A stretch of DNA of 64,000 bases from Prostheceraeus crozeri (GCA_907163375.1 CAJQUW010006373.1:248001-312000), one strand, 5' to 3'; positions 1 through 10,946 are shown, numbered from the stretch's first letter. The notes: generated by a model not told the origin, from the sequence alone. Made by a program: numbers and translations.

Positions 1-133
1 TGGAGTCAAAATGACGACCGAGGCGGCTGCTTCGGTATGTGGAGGTGATCGTCGAAATGCGGTGATACAAACAAAGATTTTGTCTCGAAAGAACATGGAC
101 AGGTTCAATACGAAGAAAGAGTTTAGACAGTAG
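1..133 (+). CDS. Possible 3'-terminal coding exon, product unknown
   Basis: A 40-codon frame from ATG at 11 to TAG at 131-133 is richer in GC and CpG than the AT-rich DNA after it. It also stays open back to the window edge, so it could be the tail of an exon entering from the left. The product is basic and ends in a Lys/Arg-rich stretch (KKEFRQ). I recognise no family. There is no clear splice acceptor inside the window. It could equally be chance; confidence is low. Confidence 0.22.
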   Translation, partial: GVKMTTEAAASVCGGDRRNAVIQTKILSRKNMDRFNTKKEFRQ

Positions 134-554
134 CCAATTGAGGCAGTGTTTTGGATTTTTCTGAACTGTACATAATAGAAAATTGTCTCTAGTCTAATTG
201 AAGTCAGGCCTACTGATTTCACGAGCATTGTCAGATATGCATTGTTGCGAGAAATTGTACATGTATTCAAAAGTTTTGATATATTGGTACTATTGCAAAA
301 CAGATGATACTTGTTTTTTTTACAATGGGCTTGGAAATGATATTTTATGAATACTGAAAATGCAAATGAGTATACAGGTACTTGTATGTTAGAAAATCGG
401 TAATAGGCTAGTCCTTGTGCTGCATCATGGGTATCTTCCGAGACAAGATAGATCCACATGCAATTTCTTATCTTACACAGGGCAGCTCAATTAATAAAAA
501 TATAATTAATTTATTCCTTTTAGATATCGATTTCTTGTCTAACTTTGACATCGA
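134..554. other. AT-rich interval without recognised gene
   Basis: AT-rich sequence leading into the tandem array. Short open frames here run into the repeat and carry no recognisable domain. Confidence 0.5.
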
Positions 555-1200
555 TGTTGAACCAGAAGAAAATGTCCAAATCGTCTCAAATTTTACCATA
601 TTGTTTCTTCAGACCTTGGGTATGTTTTCAAATGCCAGGCTACATCATATTTTGACCTTAAGCAAAATCATTTCTAAAATGTTGCAATTTTTGTTTTTTT
701 GTAATTTTTGGGACTTTTTTAATCTTAATGTGGGACCTGAAGAACTTGTTCAAATCGTCTCAAATTTTAGTATGTTGTTGCTTCAGACCCAATGAGTGTT
801 TTCAAATCCCAAGCTACGTCGCATTTAGATCTTATACATCACTAGATCTAAAAAACTGCAAAATTTTTGATTTTTTTGTCAATTTTGGGACTTATTGACC
901 TCAGTGTGGGACCTGAAGACCTTCTTCAACTCGTCTCAAATTTGAATATGTTGTTCATATAACCCAACAGAATCATTCTAGACCCCAAGCTACTTTGAAT
1001 TTTGAATTTCAAAAAAATCGAAAAAAATCGATTTTTGGCCTACCTAATCATTTTCAAGCTCAGTGTGGGACCTCTAAACATCAACCAAAATCGATAAAAT
1101 TTGGTGTGGCATCCTAAATTACCCGTTCACGTAGATTGAGACCACAAGCATCTTCAAATTCGAAAAAAAGTTTTTTTCGCTCCACCCTAATGATTATCAG
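555..1200. repeat. Diverged ~175-bp tandem repeat, about four monomers
   Basis: The anchor GTGGGACCTGAAGA (or a variant), followed by a segment resembling TCAAATCGTCTCAAATTT, recurs near 555, 730, 906 and 1065, giving spacings of about 175, 176 and 159 bp. Each monomer also carries a CAGACCC...AAGCTAC block and a run of A/T. The monomers differ clearly from each other, so the array is old. An open frame over the first two monomers is probably a by-product of the repeat. Confidence 0.8.
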
Positions 1201-1461
1201 CCGCACGGCAAAGCAAGAAAAAATATACGCAGAGTGCAACCCATTGTATAGTCATTCAATTTGTGAAGCCAATAAAAACATCACACGATAGATTAAACCA
1301 TTCCGAGCCGTTCTGACGAGCCATTTAATTAAATCCTATGATTAAGGCGTCTAGTCAAAGCATCAAGCAAAAATAATGATATACATATAGTTACTAGCCG
1401 CATAGTTGAAAATTCATCAGAAATCAGGGTAACAGAACAGAAATTGTATCTCCAATTAGGT

Positions 1462-4105
1462 TCACGAAGACTCAAAATAGGAGCAACTATTACTTCGCCA
1501 ATTTCCTACAGTCCCGGAACTTAATAATAATAATAAAAAGCGTATATTTTCAAATGAATGGAAATCATAAATACACAAAAGCATGATCGAAAAAATAATT
1601 GTACAAGGCACAAACGATTTTTGACGACTAGCGGATTTGCAATACGGCTGTGATAGGCGACCACGTGGAAGACGTCTTGGAATATTTGGATGCAATATAT
1701 GATCAGTGTTCAAGGCCGATTGGAACAGTTTCATGGCATGTCGATTTTGGGAGTCGAAAAAATTAGGTAAACATTTTTTTTTACAGTTCTTATTGCAGAT
1801 GATTTTGTGGCAACGCTTTTCAAATTTTTCGATGATAGCTTTGTCCTTGGAAAAGATACTGCCAATGTATAGAACACTGCCATAATTCATCGTCGACAGA
1901 ATAACCAATTCATAAATGTGAATCAGGTCTTTCTTCGGTATAATCGGCTTTAGTACTCGTAACAAGTGAGTCAACTTTGCAGATTTTCGTAGTCGTTGGC
2001 TGATGTGCGACGACCATGATAGCGACTTATTCAATCTGAAGCCAAGAACATCAATAAAGTCGTTTTCCGGTAATACTGAATGAAAAAAGCTACATGGAGA
2101 ACAGTCAGTACTTTTTGTAATGAGCAGATGGGAAGATTTCTTCATATTTAGAGCCAAACCACGATTGTTACACCATGAGCTTATGTTTTTCCATTCCTCC
2201 TCCGCACGAGCATTGTTCGAAGATTCATTGTTCGAGTCGCATACCATGAGTAAGATATCATCTGCGTATTTATAGATAGTATTCGTAGGATATAGAGCTT
2301 TCAATGGCGAAACAAAAATGCAGAATAGAGATGGTGATAACACCGCACCTTGTGGTATCCCGGACGTAACGGTTCGCATTCAGCTAGATTGATCATTAAA
2401 ATATACATATTGCTGTCTGTTATACAAGTAATCTCTGTACCAACCAATGAATCCCTGGGGCAGATTCGTAGAATTCAGACTGTCAACCAGAAGTTCATGT
2501 GAAATACTCTCAAAAGCCTTGGTGGCATCTAAACTGATCAAGGAAATCGCCTGAGTATCAGTAAGATCCAATTTTTGCAATACGTTGTCCAACAAGGAAA
2601 TTGTGTAGCATGTGGGGCTACTAGTTCTTCGAAAGCCAAATTGGTTAAGACCGTAGTTTTCTAAAAGAATATTTGAAATTCTGCGGAAGATAAGTCGCTC
2701 AAATACCTTGGCCACAATCGGCAAGAGTGAAATGAGCCTAAAATCGGAGATTTTGGGATTCTTGCATTTCTGGATTGGTATGACTTTCGCAATTTTCCAA
2801 ACATGTGGGAATGACTCACACAGAATAGACGAATTAAATATATGAGTTAATGGTCTGCTAATGATGGAAGCAGCAATTTTCAAAAGACGAACAGGAATAT
2901 TGTCACTTCCGGTGCTTTTCGAACGAAGTTTCAATAAGGCATTCTCAACTTCATCTATATCAAAAAGACTGCACCATGGTTCATGATTAGGTATAGCGGT
3001 TATACTTGTAAATTATTATACTTGTAAAATATTCATTTAACTTTTCCACCTCGATGTTCATGTGATTTGTCGAATTTTGTCCAGTTCGGAATTTCTTTAC
3101 AACCGTCCATATGTTCTGACGCTTGTCCTTTATTCTCTCACACCATGAAGTTTTGGCACGTTGAATTTCAATTTTAACTTTTTGTTTAAAGTGATTGTAT
3201 AATTCGAAATTGCCGGCTCTAAAAGCATTCCAACGTTTTTGAATCAAATCTTTTATTACGGGCGTGATCCACACTTTATCTCTCTCCGTCAATTGAATAA
3301 TTTTTCTTGGAATAACATCAAATGCAACATTGAAATGTTCATAGAAAAAATTAGTTTTTGCATCAACATTATCACATGAATTATACAATTCTTCCCATTT
3401 AACAGATTTCAACAGATTACAAAACGTCATCAAATTTTCTTCTCTGTAATCAAAAAGAGTTACATTCTTTATGACATGATGAGGTGACTGGTTGCCGGGT
3501 ACAAAAATGACATTGTGGTCGGATGTTGACAGCGGTGGAAAAATTATACACTCAGAATATTTGTCATATAACGTCTCATCAACTAGAATTAAATCCAGAA
3601 TACTGTCGTGTCTGGTCGGTGAGTTCACAACATTAGAAAGACTATAAAATGTTACAATTTCATTCAAATTAATTCGGTTGAAATCACCGCAAAGTATGAT
3701 ATTACAATTTGCATTGATGGATTTAGCTTGATCAATTGACTCAGACAAATAATCAATTACTTTATGCGTTTGCTCAACATTCAAACTTGGGGGAACATAA
3801 CACGCACAGAGAAAAATATTGTTATTGACAAAAACTTGTATGCTATTTAACAGAGTAGGTTTTGGATCCTCACTTTGTAAACATCTTACGACATACATGT
3901 CATTCACCCAAATAATAACTCCGCCACCACGTCGGTCTTGACGATCATCTCGCATAATGGAGTAGTTAGGGATGTTAAACAGAAAATCATCATAATCTGA
4001 GTTTAGCCATGATTCAGTGATAACAATGATATTAGGTCTCAACTTAGCAACATGAACACACAAATCGTCAAATTTGTGGAAAAGAGAGCGAGCATTAGTT
4101 AGCAA
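1462..4105 (-). pseudogene. LINE ORF2: AP endonuclease and reverse transcriptase, broken
   Basis: The 2987-4105 part is an APE-type endonuclease: it opens with LTNARSLFHKFD, has the ITESWL catalytic Glu, RRGGGVIIW, a GDFN motif and SDHNVIF. The 1462-2960 part is reverse transcriptase: STGSDNIP, FRLISLLPIVAKVFE, YGLNQFGFR, SLDATKAFES (motif A Asp) and TSGIPQGAVLSP then YADDILL (motif C). A TGA at 2380-2382 lies just before the GIPQG motif in the same frame. A 16-bp tandem duplication at 3001-3032 shifts frame between endonuclease and RT; the two parts differ in frame by exactly that amount. The frame upstream of 4105 is open for some codons into the ORF1 end, so the true ORF2 start is unclear. 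Confidence 0.85.
3001..3032. repeat. 16-bp tandem duplication inside LINE ORF2
   Basis: TATACTTGTAAATTAT at 3001-3016 is followed directly by TATACTTGTAAAATAT at 3017-3032. Sixteen is not a multiple of three, which matches the frame offset between the endonuclease and RT parts. Confidence 0.85.
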
Positions 4106-4164
4106 GATCGCAGGGCAAATAAAGTTTCTGCAAGTGTCTTTGTTGGGATAAACATTTAAAACAT

Positions 4165-4902
4165 TCAGTGAAAATCTTTTAAAGTAGATTTGGCAACAAC
4201 ACTTTCTCGGTATATCACAACGTCCTCTCCCAGGTTTCGACGCCTCTTCAGCTCATCTCGCAATTCTTTAAAATTCAATTGCTGCAGTGGTGTTAAATCA
4301 GGGTTTATGAAAATTCCTTTAAACCGAGAATTTCTTAATGATTTCGCAGCCTTCACTATCTGTTGCTTTGTTGTGGTTTTTCCCAGTTCCACTTTCAACA
4401 AACGTTTACCATCAGGTCTTAGCTTACCAATACGGCGAGTAGTTTTAATTTCATAGTCACCAATGTTTAATGCGTCAAATAACTCTTCACACTTTTCTTC
4501 ATCATGTTCTATTCTTTCTTGTAATAACCCATCTTCTTTCTCAAGGAGACCAGAAATGATGACATTTTTCTTTCTTATCTCTAATTCTTTTACTTCATGG
4601 AGGATATTTTCCGCCATTTGTTTTTGATATGGAGATTCGGATAGGTTTTTCTTCATCAACTGAACTTCAGAATCAATTCTGTGAATGTCTGACTTGACGT
4701 TAGTGAATCCGTCTTCAACAGCTTGCACTCTACTTGCCAACAGATTCAAGGACCTATCAAGTTTTCCGATTTCCTCGCGAAAAGATGCTATAATTTCCTT
4801 TTTTATCTCTTTTTTGGCTTCCTCAAGTAATCTCTTCCATTCATTGGTTAAGTCAGCTTGTGAGCCTTGTCTTCTTCTCGTAATTGGTGGTGTGTTGGTC
4901 AT
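4165..4902 (-). CDS. LINE ORF1 (coiled-coil nucleic-acid-binding protein)
   Basis: An uninterrupted 245-residue frame. Residues about 20-110 are rich in Lys/Glu heptads (an EEAKKEIKKEI-type segment, then SLNLLASRVQAVEDG) and predict a coiled coil, as in the trimerising ORF1 proteins of LINEs. A second half (about 110-235) contains RKKNVIISGL and a Lys/Arg-rich section, resembling the RRM-like ORF1p region (NVVIxGL motif). The role would be to bind the element RNA and chaperone target-primed reverse transcription. It starts with ATG at 4902 and is followed at once by ORF2. Upstream lie tRNA-like A and B boxes. It is intact, unlike ORF2. Confidence 0.8.
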   Translation of the reverse strand: MTNTPPITRRRQGSQADLTNEWKRLLEEAKKEIKKEIIASFREEIGKLDRSLNLLASRVQAVEDGFTNVKSDIHRIDSEVQLMKKNLSESPYQKQMAENILHEVKELEIRKKNVIISGLLEKEDGLLQERIEHDEEKCEELFDALNIGDYEIKTTRRIGKLRPDGKRLLKVELGKTTTKQQIVKAAKSLRNSRFKGIFINPDLTPLQQLNFKELRDELKRRRNLGEDVVIYRESVVAKSTLKDFH

Positions 4903-4926
4903 CGAAATTCAATCGGAGCAAAACGT

Positions 4927-4975
4927 AGATTTGAACCCTCAAACTTCAGCACTCCAATCCAAGCCGTCTACCACA
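4927..4975 (-). promoter_or_regulatory. tRNA-like A box and B box (possible Pol III internal promoter) upstream of LINE ORF1
   Basis: On the minus strand TGTGGTAGACGG (4964-4975) fits an A box and GGTTCAAATCT (4927-4937) fits a B box, with 26 bases between them. This is close to the spacing in the SINE at 21.1 kb. No convincing full cloverleaf can be drawn, so this is a tRNA relic or a chance match rather than a tRNA gene. Confidence 0.4.
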
Positions 4976-5124
4976 AGGCCAGGCAAACAACACCAGTAGC
5001 AAAATCGTTTCACGGCGATATTCCTGAAATTAATAAGAATATCGATTAACTGGCCCTTGTGCGTCCGATCAGAAGTTCGCACCAGCCCAACCGAAGACTT
5101 AAGTCGTGGACAACAGCTCACCAA

Positions 5125-5988
5125 TAAATTGTCACGATATGTGAGAAAATGGGAAATATCGACGGATTATTGACGACACTACAAATCCAATGGTAGAATG
5201 TTATAGATGACGATATGCGAAGCAGATTGATATAAATTTTTTTTCTATAAAAGTTTTTGAAATAAACTTCTGGGACATTCGTTGGATGATGTCCTTTTCT
5301 TGGACGCTGGGATCCAATCGATGCACTTCACTTGAAAATAAAACAAGCTTGCTTGCACATCTTATCTAAGCAAAGAAAAAATATTCAATCAAAAACAAGA
5401 ATACGACTCAAATATGCAGAAATATATAGAAAACATGAAATCGCACAAATTTACATCACTTTATTTGAAAACTGATTCATGTTGCTTCCATCTTCCATTT
5501 TTTGCATCGATCTATGGTTTTTAATACAATAGGAATAGAAATATAAAAGAATGTGACAGGTATTGATTGAGCAACATTATACCAATAGCAATAAAAGGAA
5601 AAATTAACCTGACTGAATCCAGAAATTTATTTTGTATTTCTTATCTCTTTCCTTTGCCATCTTCACAGAACGTTTCAGTTCTGTACTGTAATATATTTTA
5701 TATTATATTAGATAAGAGTTGCACCTCATAAGTCATAATCATTGTAATAATCGTCATCATAATAATGATTCTAATGAATTTCTAAGCGGTACCACAACTG
5801 ATGCTAACACGAACAACAACCATGTCACCAACACAAAACTCGTTGGCAATTAGCGTTTGATTAAAATTGTAATACAAAGCATCTCTATGATCATAGATGA
5901 AATTAGCTGTGAACAACCACAACAACTTGCACTTGCTTGGTTGACAACTGCGTGTTTCTGCTAAGAATACATGTGAACAGATATATTT
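5125..5988. other. AT-rich interval, nothing recognised
   Basis: No long frame, inverted repeat or known motif was found. Confidence 0.5.
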
Positions 5989-6354
5989 CTACTTCCTGAA
6001 GATCCAGTGCCGGACACTAGAGCTGACTACTGGTCCACCACCTCTTGACCGAACAGCACTCAGCCGCACCAACTGCTCCCTGGTATACGCTGTCCCTAAC
6101 ATGACACTAATCAGCTTCTTCCACTGGCGACAATCTTTGATGGCAAGTGCTTGGATATCTGTTAGGACAGGCACTTCGCCAACAGCAACCGGCTGCGGGG
6201 TTCTCGGCGTTCGTGGACGACAATTCTTAACGTCACGGAGAACAGATGAAGCTGTAGGTGTAGGAGGTAGGTGAACGGGCGTTGCAGGAAAGTAGACGGG
6301 CGTTGTAGGAAGGTGGTCAATTGCAACACATGCATTGTATTGCTGGACATTCAT
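5989..6354 (-). CDS. Hypothetical proline-rich protein with weak BEN-domain resemblance
   Basis: A 121-residue frame. Residues about 15-40 repeat short TTPVYFPATPVHLPPTP-like units; this is a tandem repeat at DNA level (GTAGGAAGGTG / GCAGGAAAGTA variants). A basic linker RPRTPRTP follows. The C-terminal half (QALAIKDCRQWKKLISVML...YTREQLVRLSAV) vaguely recalls the helical core of BEN domains found in chromatin proteins and some transposon or viral proteins, but key positions cannot be verified by eye. No partner gene lies beside it. It may be an exon, a transposon-borne gene or a chance frame. Confidence 0.3.
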   Translation of the reverse strand: MNVQQYNACVAIDHLPTTPVYFPATPVHLPPTPTASSVLRDVKNCRPRTPRTPQPVAVGEVPVLTDIQALAIKDCRQWKKLISVMLGTAYTREQLVRLSAVRSRGGGPVVSSSVRHWIFRK

Positions 6355-6574
6355 CTCTCACAACAATGAATATGCCTCCGACAGTTATCGGAATGATCAA
6401 AACTGAACAAGAAATCTGCCACCATACCATTGCTCCTCTACTGCATTATCAAAAAGTACGTGTAGCTGTAGTTAAGCAAAATATAGTAGATCATACAGTT
6501 TCAATTGAAAACTCTTGTGATATATGAAATAAGGACTGTAATATGGAATTTTAATTCATTCAGCCAGTAGGGAT

Positions 6575-7243
6575 CATAGAGTAGGGATATATAGGTAGAG
6601 TGTCGACTCAAAAAAGTATATGTATACAATGAAAATTTTTATATCAACAGATTCAGTTTTTTGCGGAGATTACGCTCCCGTGGTCCAAAAAAATTATTTG
6701 AGCACTTTTGAAAAAAAGTCAAAATTTGCCAATTTATATACTACCGAGATGACTCTCCTACATAAGTAGTATGAAGCAAGTTGGACATCAAAAGGAATGA
6801 ATATTTGATAATAAGCATCCTAGCTAAGCGGAAATTAAGCTGATGATCATGGGAATTTCATGAATTGTATTATAATGAAAGTCTTCATGAAAAAGTCGCG
6901 ATATTATTCGTGCGTTCTTGGCTGAAATTTCAAGTTTTTAATTTAATTGTCACCGCCATGACTTTATGGTTCACTAAATTCATGTTTCATTTCTTTTCAT
7001 TTCTTGAATCTGAATAGTGATGTGGACACATTTATATCTTTCAAATTTGATTGAAATCATTGTTGCACATGATCACTCAATTCCGTTGTAATTTCTGCAA
7101 AATTGCAAATATTTGCATATCTCACATTTGGTGTCAATACCACCTGATCTCCCTTGAGTTCATTTAATATAATCGAAAGTGTATACACATTGGGGATTTA
7201 ATAAATGCAGAGTTACCACTCTACCTAATATACCTACTCTATG
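6575..7243. mobile_element. Non-autonomous DNA element (MITE-like), copy 1
   Basis: A ~27-bp imperfect terminal inverted repeat: left CATAGAGTAGGGATATATAG (6575-), right ...ATACCTACTCTATG (-7243). The inside is non-coding and matches the element at 10947-11786 along its length (shared CCCGTGGTCCAAAA, ATCAAAAGGAATGAATATTT, AGCGGAAATTAA). It lacks about 180 bp present in the other copy. Superfamily is undetermined because no clear target duplication was found. Confidence 0.7.
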
Positions 7244-8090
7244 CATTCAGCGTTGAATGATCAACTTAAGAGCAACAATGCAGAGAGTTAAAAATGTAAT
7301 TGTAACACTTTCACCAAATCGAAATTTACATTACCAAATAAATTATGAGACGACGTAATCTGAAAAAAATTTCTCTGAATTCTGGTTTTGAAAATTTGCG
7401 CACTCATTTAAGCTGCGTGGCCCTCCGACTAGCCTATTGCGTCGAGACACAGTTAATGAAGGACGATGACTTAAATATCATGTAATTTCACTTGCACCTT
7501 CAATAATATTCAATAAATACTTCAAATTCATGAAAATATAGCCAATTTCACTCAATGACATTTCCAAAACGATAAAATCATTAAAGAAATATCATTACTA
7601 TGCTCATGATATTTGTAGCAGCAGAAATATCATTAGAAATATAATGAACAAGAAATATCATGAACAACATCATTAAAATATCATTAACTTTCACCAAATG
7701 ATATTTGTATCATTAATAATATCATTAACCCATATTTATGTCATGGCATCATGACATTTTTGATGATACATTTCCGTAAGGGTTGCTTTTATTGCAGTAA
7801 TGCGCATAAAATTATATTTTGATTCGGAGGGGTTCAGGTGAAAGCTTCAGGTTAAAAATTTTCTTAACTTTAAATAAAAAGAGATATCTAAAGCAAATAA
7901 TTGCAGGTTGCGTTCTGTAAAGTAAAAGCATGCGAACAAGGTGCCAAAATATTGTTAATGGCTTTGACTTGATCTATATTGACAAATGAAGTAGAAAATA
8001 TGAACAGATCTTTGCAAAATACTTTATCGAACTACGATACTAATGTATTAAAATGCACAGGGGTGGCCAAGACATTTTGACAGCATTGTA
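7244..8090. other. AT-rich interval with ATATCATTA-type simple repeat
   Basis: Between about 7560 and 7745, ATATCATTA and its variants recur many times with irregular spacing. No coding frame is seen. Confidence 0.55.
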
Positions 8091-8560
8091 TTTACGTTAA
8101 AACTTGCGTTCTGGCGCTGGGCATATTGCGGCCTGTTTGGTCCATTTTACCGGCATTTCAAAGTATAGGCAATGGCTTACATAAGCGCACGTGGATCTAA
8201 CTAGTCTAAAACGGCCATTCCCTGATGTGTGCCACCACCTTCCCCCCATACGGCTGGCCCATGGTGCCATCGGGCCAAGCAATACCTTGCTATGTCTGGC
8301 CCGACTGGGTGGTACTATAATTGCCTTTAATTTAAGTAACAGCTAGCTAAATTGCAGCAGTAGGTAGGATGAGGGACGGATTGCAGCGCAGCATGCTGCG
8401 TAGTGCAAGAACAGCCAAAAAGGCTCTAGCTTGCATGTGTCGGTTTATCATGGAAACACGCACAGTAATCTGGTGACATGTGCACAATCATCGTGTGAGA
8501 TCTAATATTTGGATTATGTACTCTTTGATCTTTATATCAATGTTTCATCTTCATAATTAA
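8091..8560. other. GC-richer island with short palindrome, no gene recognised
   Basis: 8097-8420 is noticeably richer in GC than its surroundings. It holds a GGCCCATGGTGCCATCGGGCC-type palindrome near 8257-8277 and a second GGCCCGAC segment near 8300. Such GGCCCGA-rich blocks often belong to degenerate MITEs. The 61-codon minus-strand frame here has no recognisable domain. Confidence 0.35.
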
Positions 8561-8561
8561 C

Positions 8562-8635
8562 TTTAATTCTTAGGGATAGAGATCAGCCCTGAATTTCGCA
8601 ATTACTCAGGATTGCCTCTATCCCTAAGAATCAAA
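8562..8635. repeat. Short perfect hairpin-forming inverted repeat
   Basis: Perfect 16-bp arms at 8566-8581 (ATTCTTAGGGATAGAG) and 8616-8631, extending to about 20 bp with one mismatch, plus an inner CCTGA/TCAGG pair. The whole unit is about 70 bp. It could be a solo micro-MITE or an RNA hairpin. Confidence 0.75.
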
Positions 8636-8639
8636 TGTA

Positions 8640-9365
8640 TCATGACTTCATGGAGGTATTTTCAGCAATTTTCACAATTAGGAGGGTTTATATTGCAACT
8701 TCGGTTACTATATGAAAAAATTACATGGACCTATTGTGCTCATGGAATGTATAGCAATGTGTAAAAAATATGCACAATTATAAATAAATTTCACAGATGT
8801 ACAAATTGGCCAAACAAGAATAATCAGAAAAATTTCAGAAGCAGCTGTAAATGAGACCTTATACTAAAGTAGATTATGAACGTAGTGCCTGGACACAATG
8901 TTGCTGGAGTTACGTATACATCGATTCGTCTACAGTTCGAGTATATTGCTATTTTTGAGACGATTTTCGCGTGCTTTATACGAGTATGTTGGCAATATAA
9001 AGCTTGAAATAATAGACAACCTTACTTTTGCACATCCATATACATTATACTTGTTCATCGTTAAAAGTGAAATTTAATAAAAGTAAGCCGAAAATGAGGT
9101 CCTGAGTTTGTACGATGCATCACTGGTTAGCCAAATTGAAAAAGAAAAATTGCAATTTATCAATCTCAGTTTTTTTCAATCCATTGCAATGGATTGCAGT
9201 TAATTACAATTTACCACCCTCTCCTTAATTGCAATACTTTCCATCTAATCGAAATAAATTGCAATTTCCGTAACCGGTTTTGCGTTTATAAATTGAAATT
9301 TCATCAATATTTTGCCACAACATACAGTGGGTTACCTATAATTTCATCATTGAAATTTAAAAATC
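8640..9365. other. AT-rich interval, no gene recognised
   Basis: Several TTGCAATTTA-like motifs recur between 9150 and 9260. Short frames lack domains. Confidence 0.45.
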
Positions 9366-9368
9366 TTA

Positions 9369-9457
9369 CGAACCCACTTTATGCGTCAAGATTAATCAAC
9401 ATGTAATTTGCAAATTATGAAACCTGAAGTTTGATCTTGACGCCTAAAGTGGGTTCG
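9369..9457. repeat. 24-bp inverted repeat around a 41-bp loop
   Basis: Left arm 9369-9392 (CGAACCCACTTTATGCGTCA...) and right arm 9434-9457 pair over 24 bp with one mismatch, extending to about 30 bp with two more. No coding content. It resembles the core of a small foldback or MITE element. Confidence 0.75.
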
Positions 9458-9550
9458 CAGGATGTTCACATTCTATTGATAAAATTAAAGTTTACCTTCT
9501 TTACCTTGTAGTAAAATTTCAATGAAATTTACTATTGATTGATGAATTTA

Positions 9551-9808
9551 CTGTTGATCAAGGTCATCCTGCTACGAAATGCTCCAAGGATTAACAGCAG
9601 AAAGAACCCAATGCTGATAAAACCAAGACATTCGGAGGCAGTGAAAAGAATAATCCTACACATAATACATTATAAATCACTGTTGATCAAGGTCATCCTG
9701 CTAAGAAATGCTCCAAGGCTTAACAGAGCTAAAAAATCAATCCTGATGAAACCAAAACATTCGGAGGCAGTGACAAAGAATCGCACAAGAAATTGCTTCA
9801 ACGACTTA
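9551..9808. repeat. Two direct copies of a 129-bp unit
   Basis: The unit starting CTGTTGATCAAGGTCATCCT at 9551 recurs at 9680 with scattered differences. Both contain ACATTCGGAGGCAGTGA near their ends. An open frame spans both because the period is a multiple of three, giving a repeated LLIKVILLRNAPR peptide. I see no known family. Confidence 0.75.
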
Positions 9809-10946
9809 CCTCATAAGTAAATGTCGGCCTTCAGAGCAGTCGCAAGTTTCTCCACCATCGATTTTACAGGTTTGGTAGAATCCGTTTAAATTTCTGACAT
9901 TTTTTTATGCGAGACAACGATTCCTTTCTGCAAATGCGCAATAAAGTTTTTGATGCAAAAAATACAGGAATATGTTTGACGCCCAAGGAGGATTAAATAG
10001 AATTCAACAAAATTGAAAAGTAGGAAAATTACTCATGTATTGGTCGATCTTTTATTACAAGATGAACCCGGAGATAATTTAACTTGCTATCTTAGTATCT
10101 TTTATAATCTCAATAATTTACAACAGCACGAATTAATCCACAAAGCATTTTCCCAGAGTGGACAACATGTCATTTAAACATAAAACCCGATGAATTTGAT
10201 ATTTAGTGTTAAATTCTTTCTCCATTGACTGAAGTCAGCAACAATTACCGTGGGATGGCTGACACAGATCCTAACTACATTCTGAGCAGCGACTTATGTT
10301 CGGATTTTGGTAATTTTATTAATAAACACAGGATGAAAATGGTGGAACGGTATGAGCTACTAATACTTGCCTATAAAATCAAATATGAAAGTGATATTCT
10401 ACCTGTCTCTTTTATATACTATGTAAAGCACTCGAAGAGACATATCGAAAATTTCCAAATACCTTTCTGCAGGACATCTTGAGCAAAAAGCAGGTACGTT
10501 TGCCATTCCCTTCGCATGGAACATACGGTACTACCAGTCAGAATTAAAATTGCAAAATCAGTAAGAGAATTCAAACGAAGCCTAAAATTATATTTAATTG
10601 GGAAAATGACATCAGTCTAATATTCAACAAGAAACGAAAGTTGTTGCACTTATACCAATGAATCATTGCAAATATAAATAGGCCTTCTTTGAAAGATGAA
10701 AAGATGATGGTGCATTGTAGAATTTTATATGGTAAATACTTAGTGTAATGCTTAGTGTAAATTTTTTCATGTGCAGCTGTTGATATAAGACTACAGAATA
10801 AATTGTTATTGTATTGCATACATTGTCTGAAAGCAATCATGCATTGAAAGTTCATAAGCATTTCGTGCCTGTACAGTATTTTTGTCTCAAGTCGATGTAA
10901 TGTTGTAAATAATTTTACTGTGACAACTGGTTACGAAAAGTAATCG
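9809..10946. other. Interval with one small unrecognised frame
   Basis: A frame at 10225-10482 (85 codons, no domain recognised) is the only sizeable one. The remainder is AT-rich and featureless. Confidence 0.4.

Larger units (their letters stand above)
1460..5120 (-). mobile_element. Non-LTR retrotransposon (CR1/L2-I-like LINE), near full length
   Basis: On the minus strand the order is 5' leader (about 4903-5120), ORF1 (4165-4902), then ORF2 with an AP-type endonuclease (2987-4105) and reverse transcriptase (1462-2960). This order is that of an autonomous LINE. ORF2 follows ORF1 almost without spacing, in a different frame. The 3' end is uncertain: a TTA-rich run lies near 1520-1538 and the last open frame stops at 1462. 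The copy is broken in ORF2 by one in-frame stop and one frameshifting 16-bp duplication, so it looks only moderately old. The exact clade needs a phylogeny; CR1/L2-like features (gag-like ORF1, APE endonuclease, no RNase H seen) fit best. Confidence 0.85.

Noticed and set aside
415-795. 126-codon open frame
   Set aside because: It coincides with the ~175-bp tandem repeat and its two halves are repeat copies of each other; later monomers do not keep the frame open.
4939-5124. Frame upstream of LINE ORF1
   Set aside because: It overlaps the tRNA-like boxes in the 5' leader and has no domain; treated as untranslated leader.
6575-7243. Target-site duplication CAT/ATG at the element ends
   Set aside because: The matching bases are part of the inverted repeat itself and do not recur as a direct duplication in copy 2.
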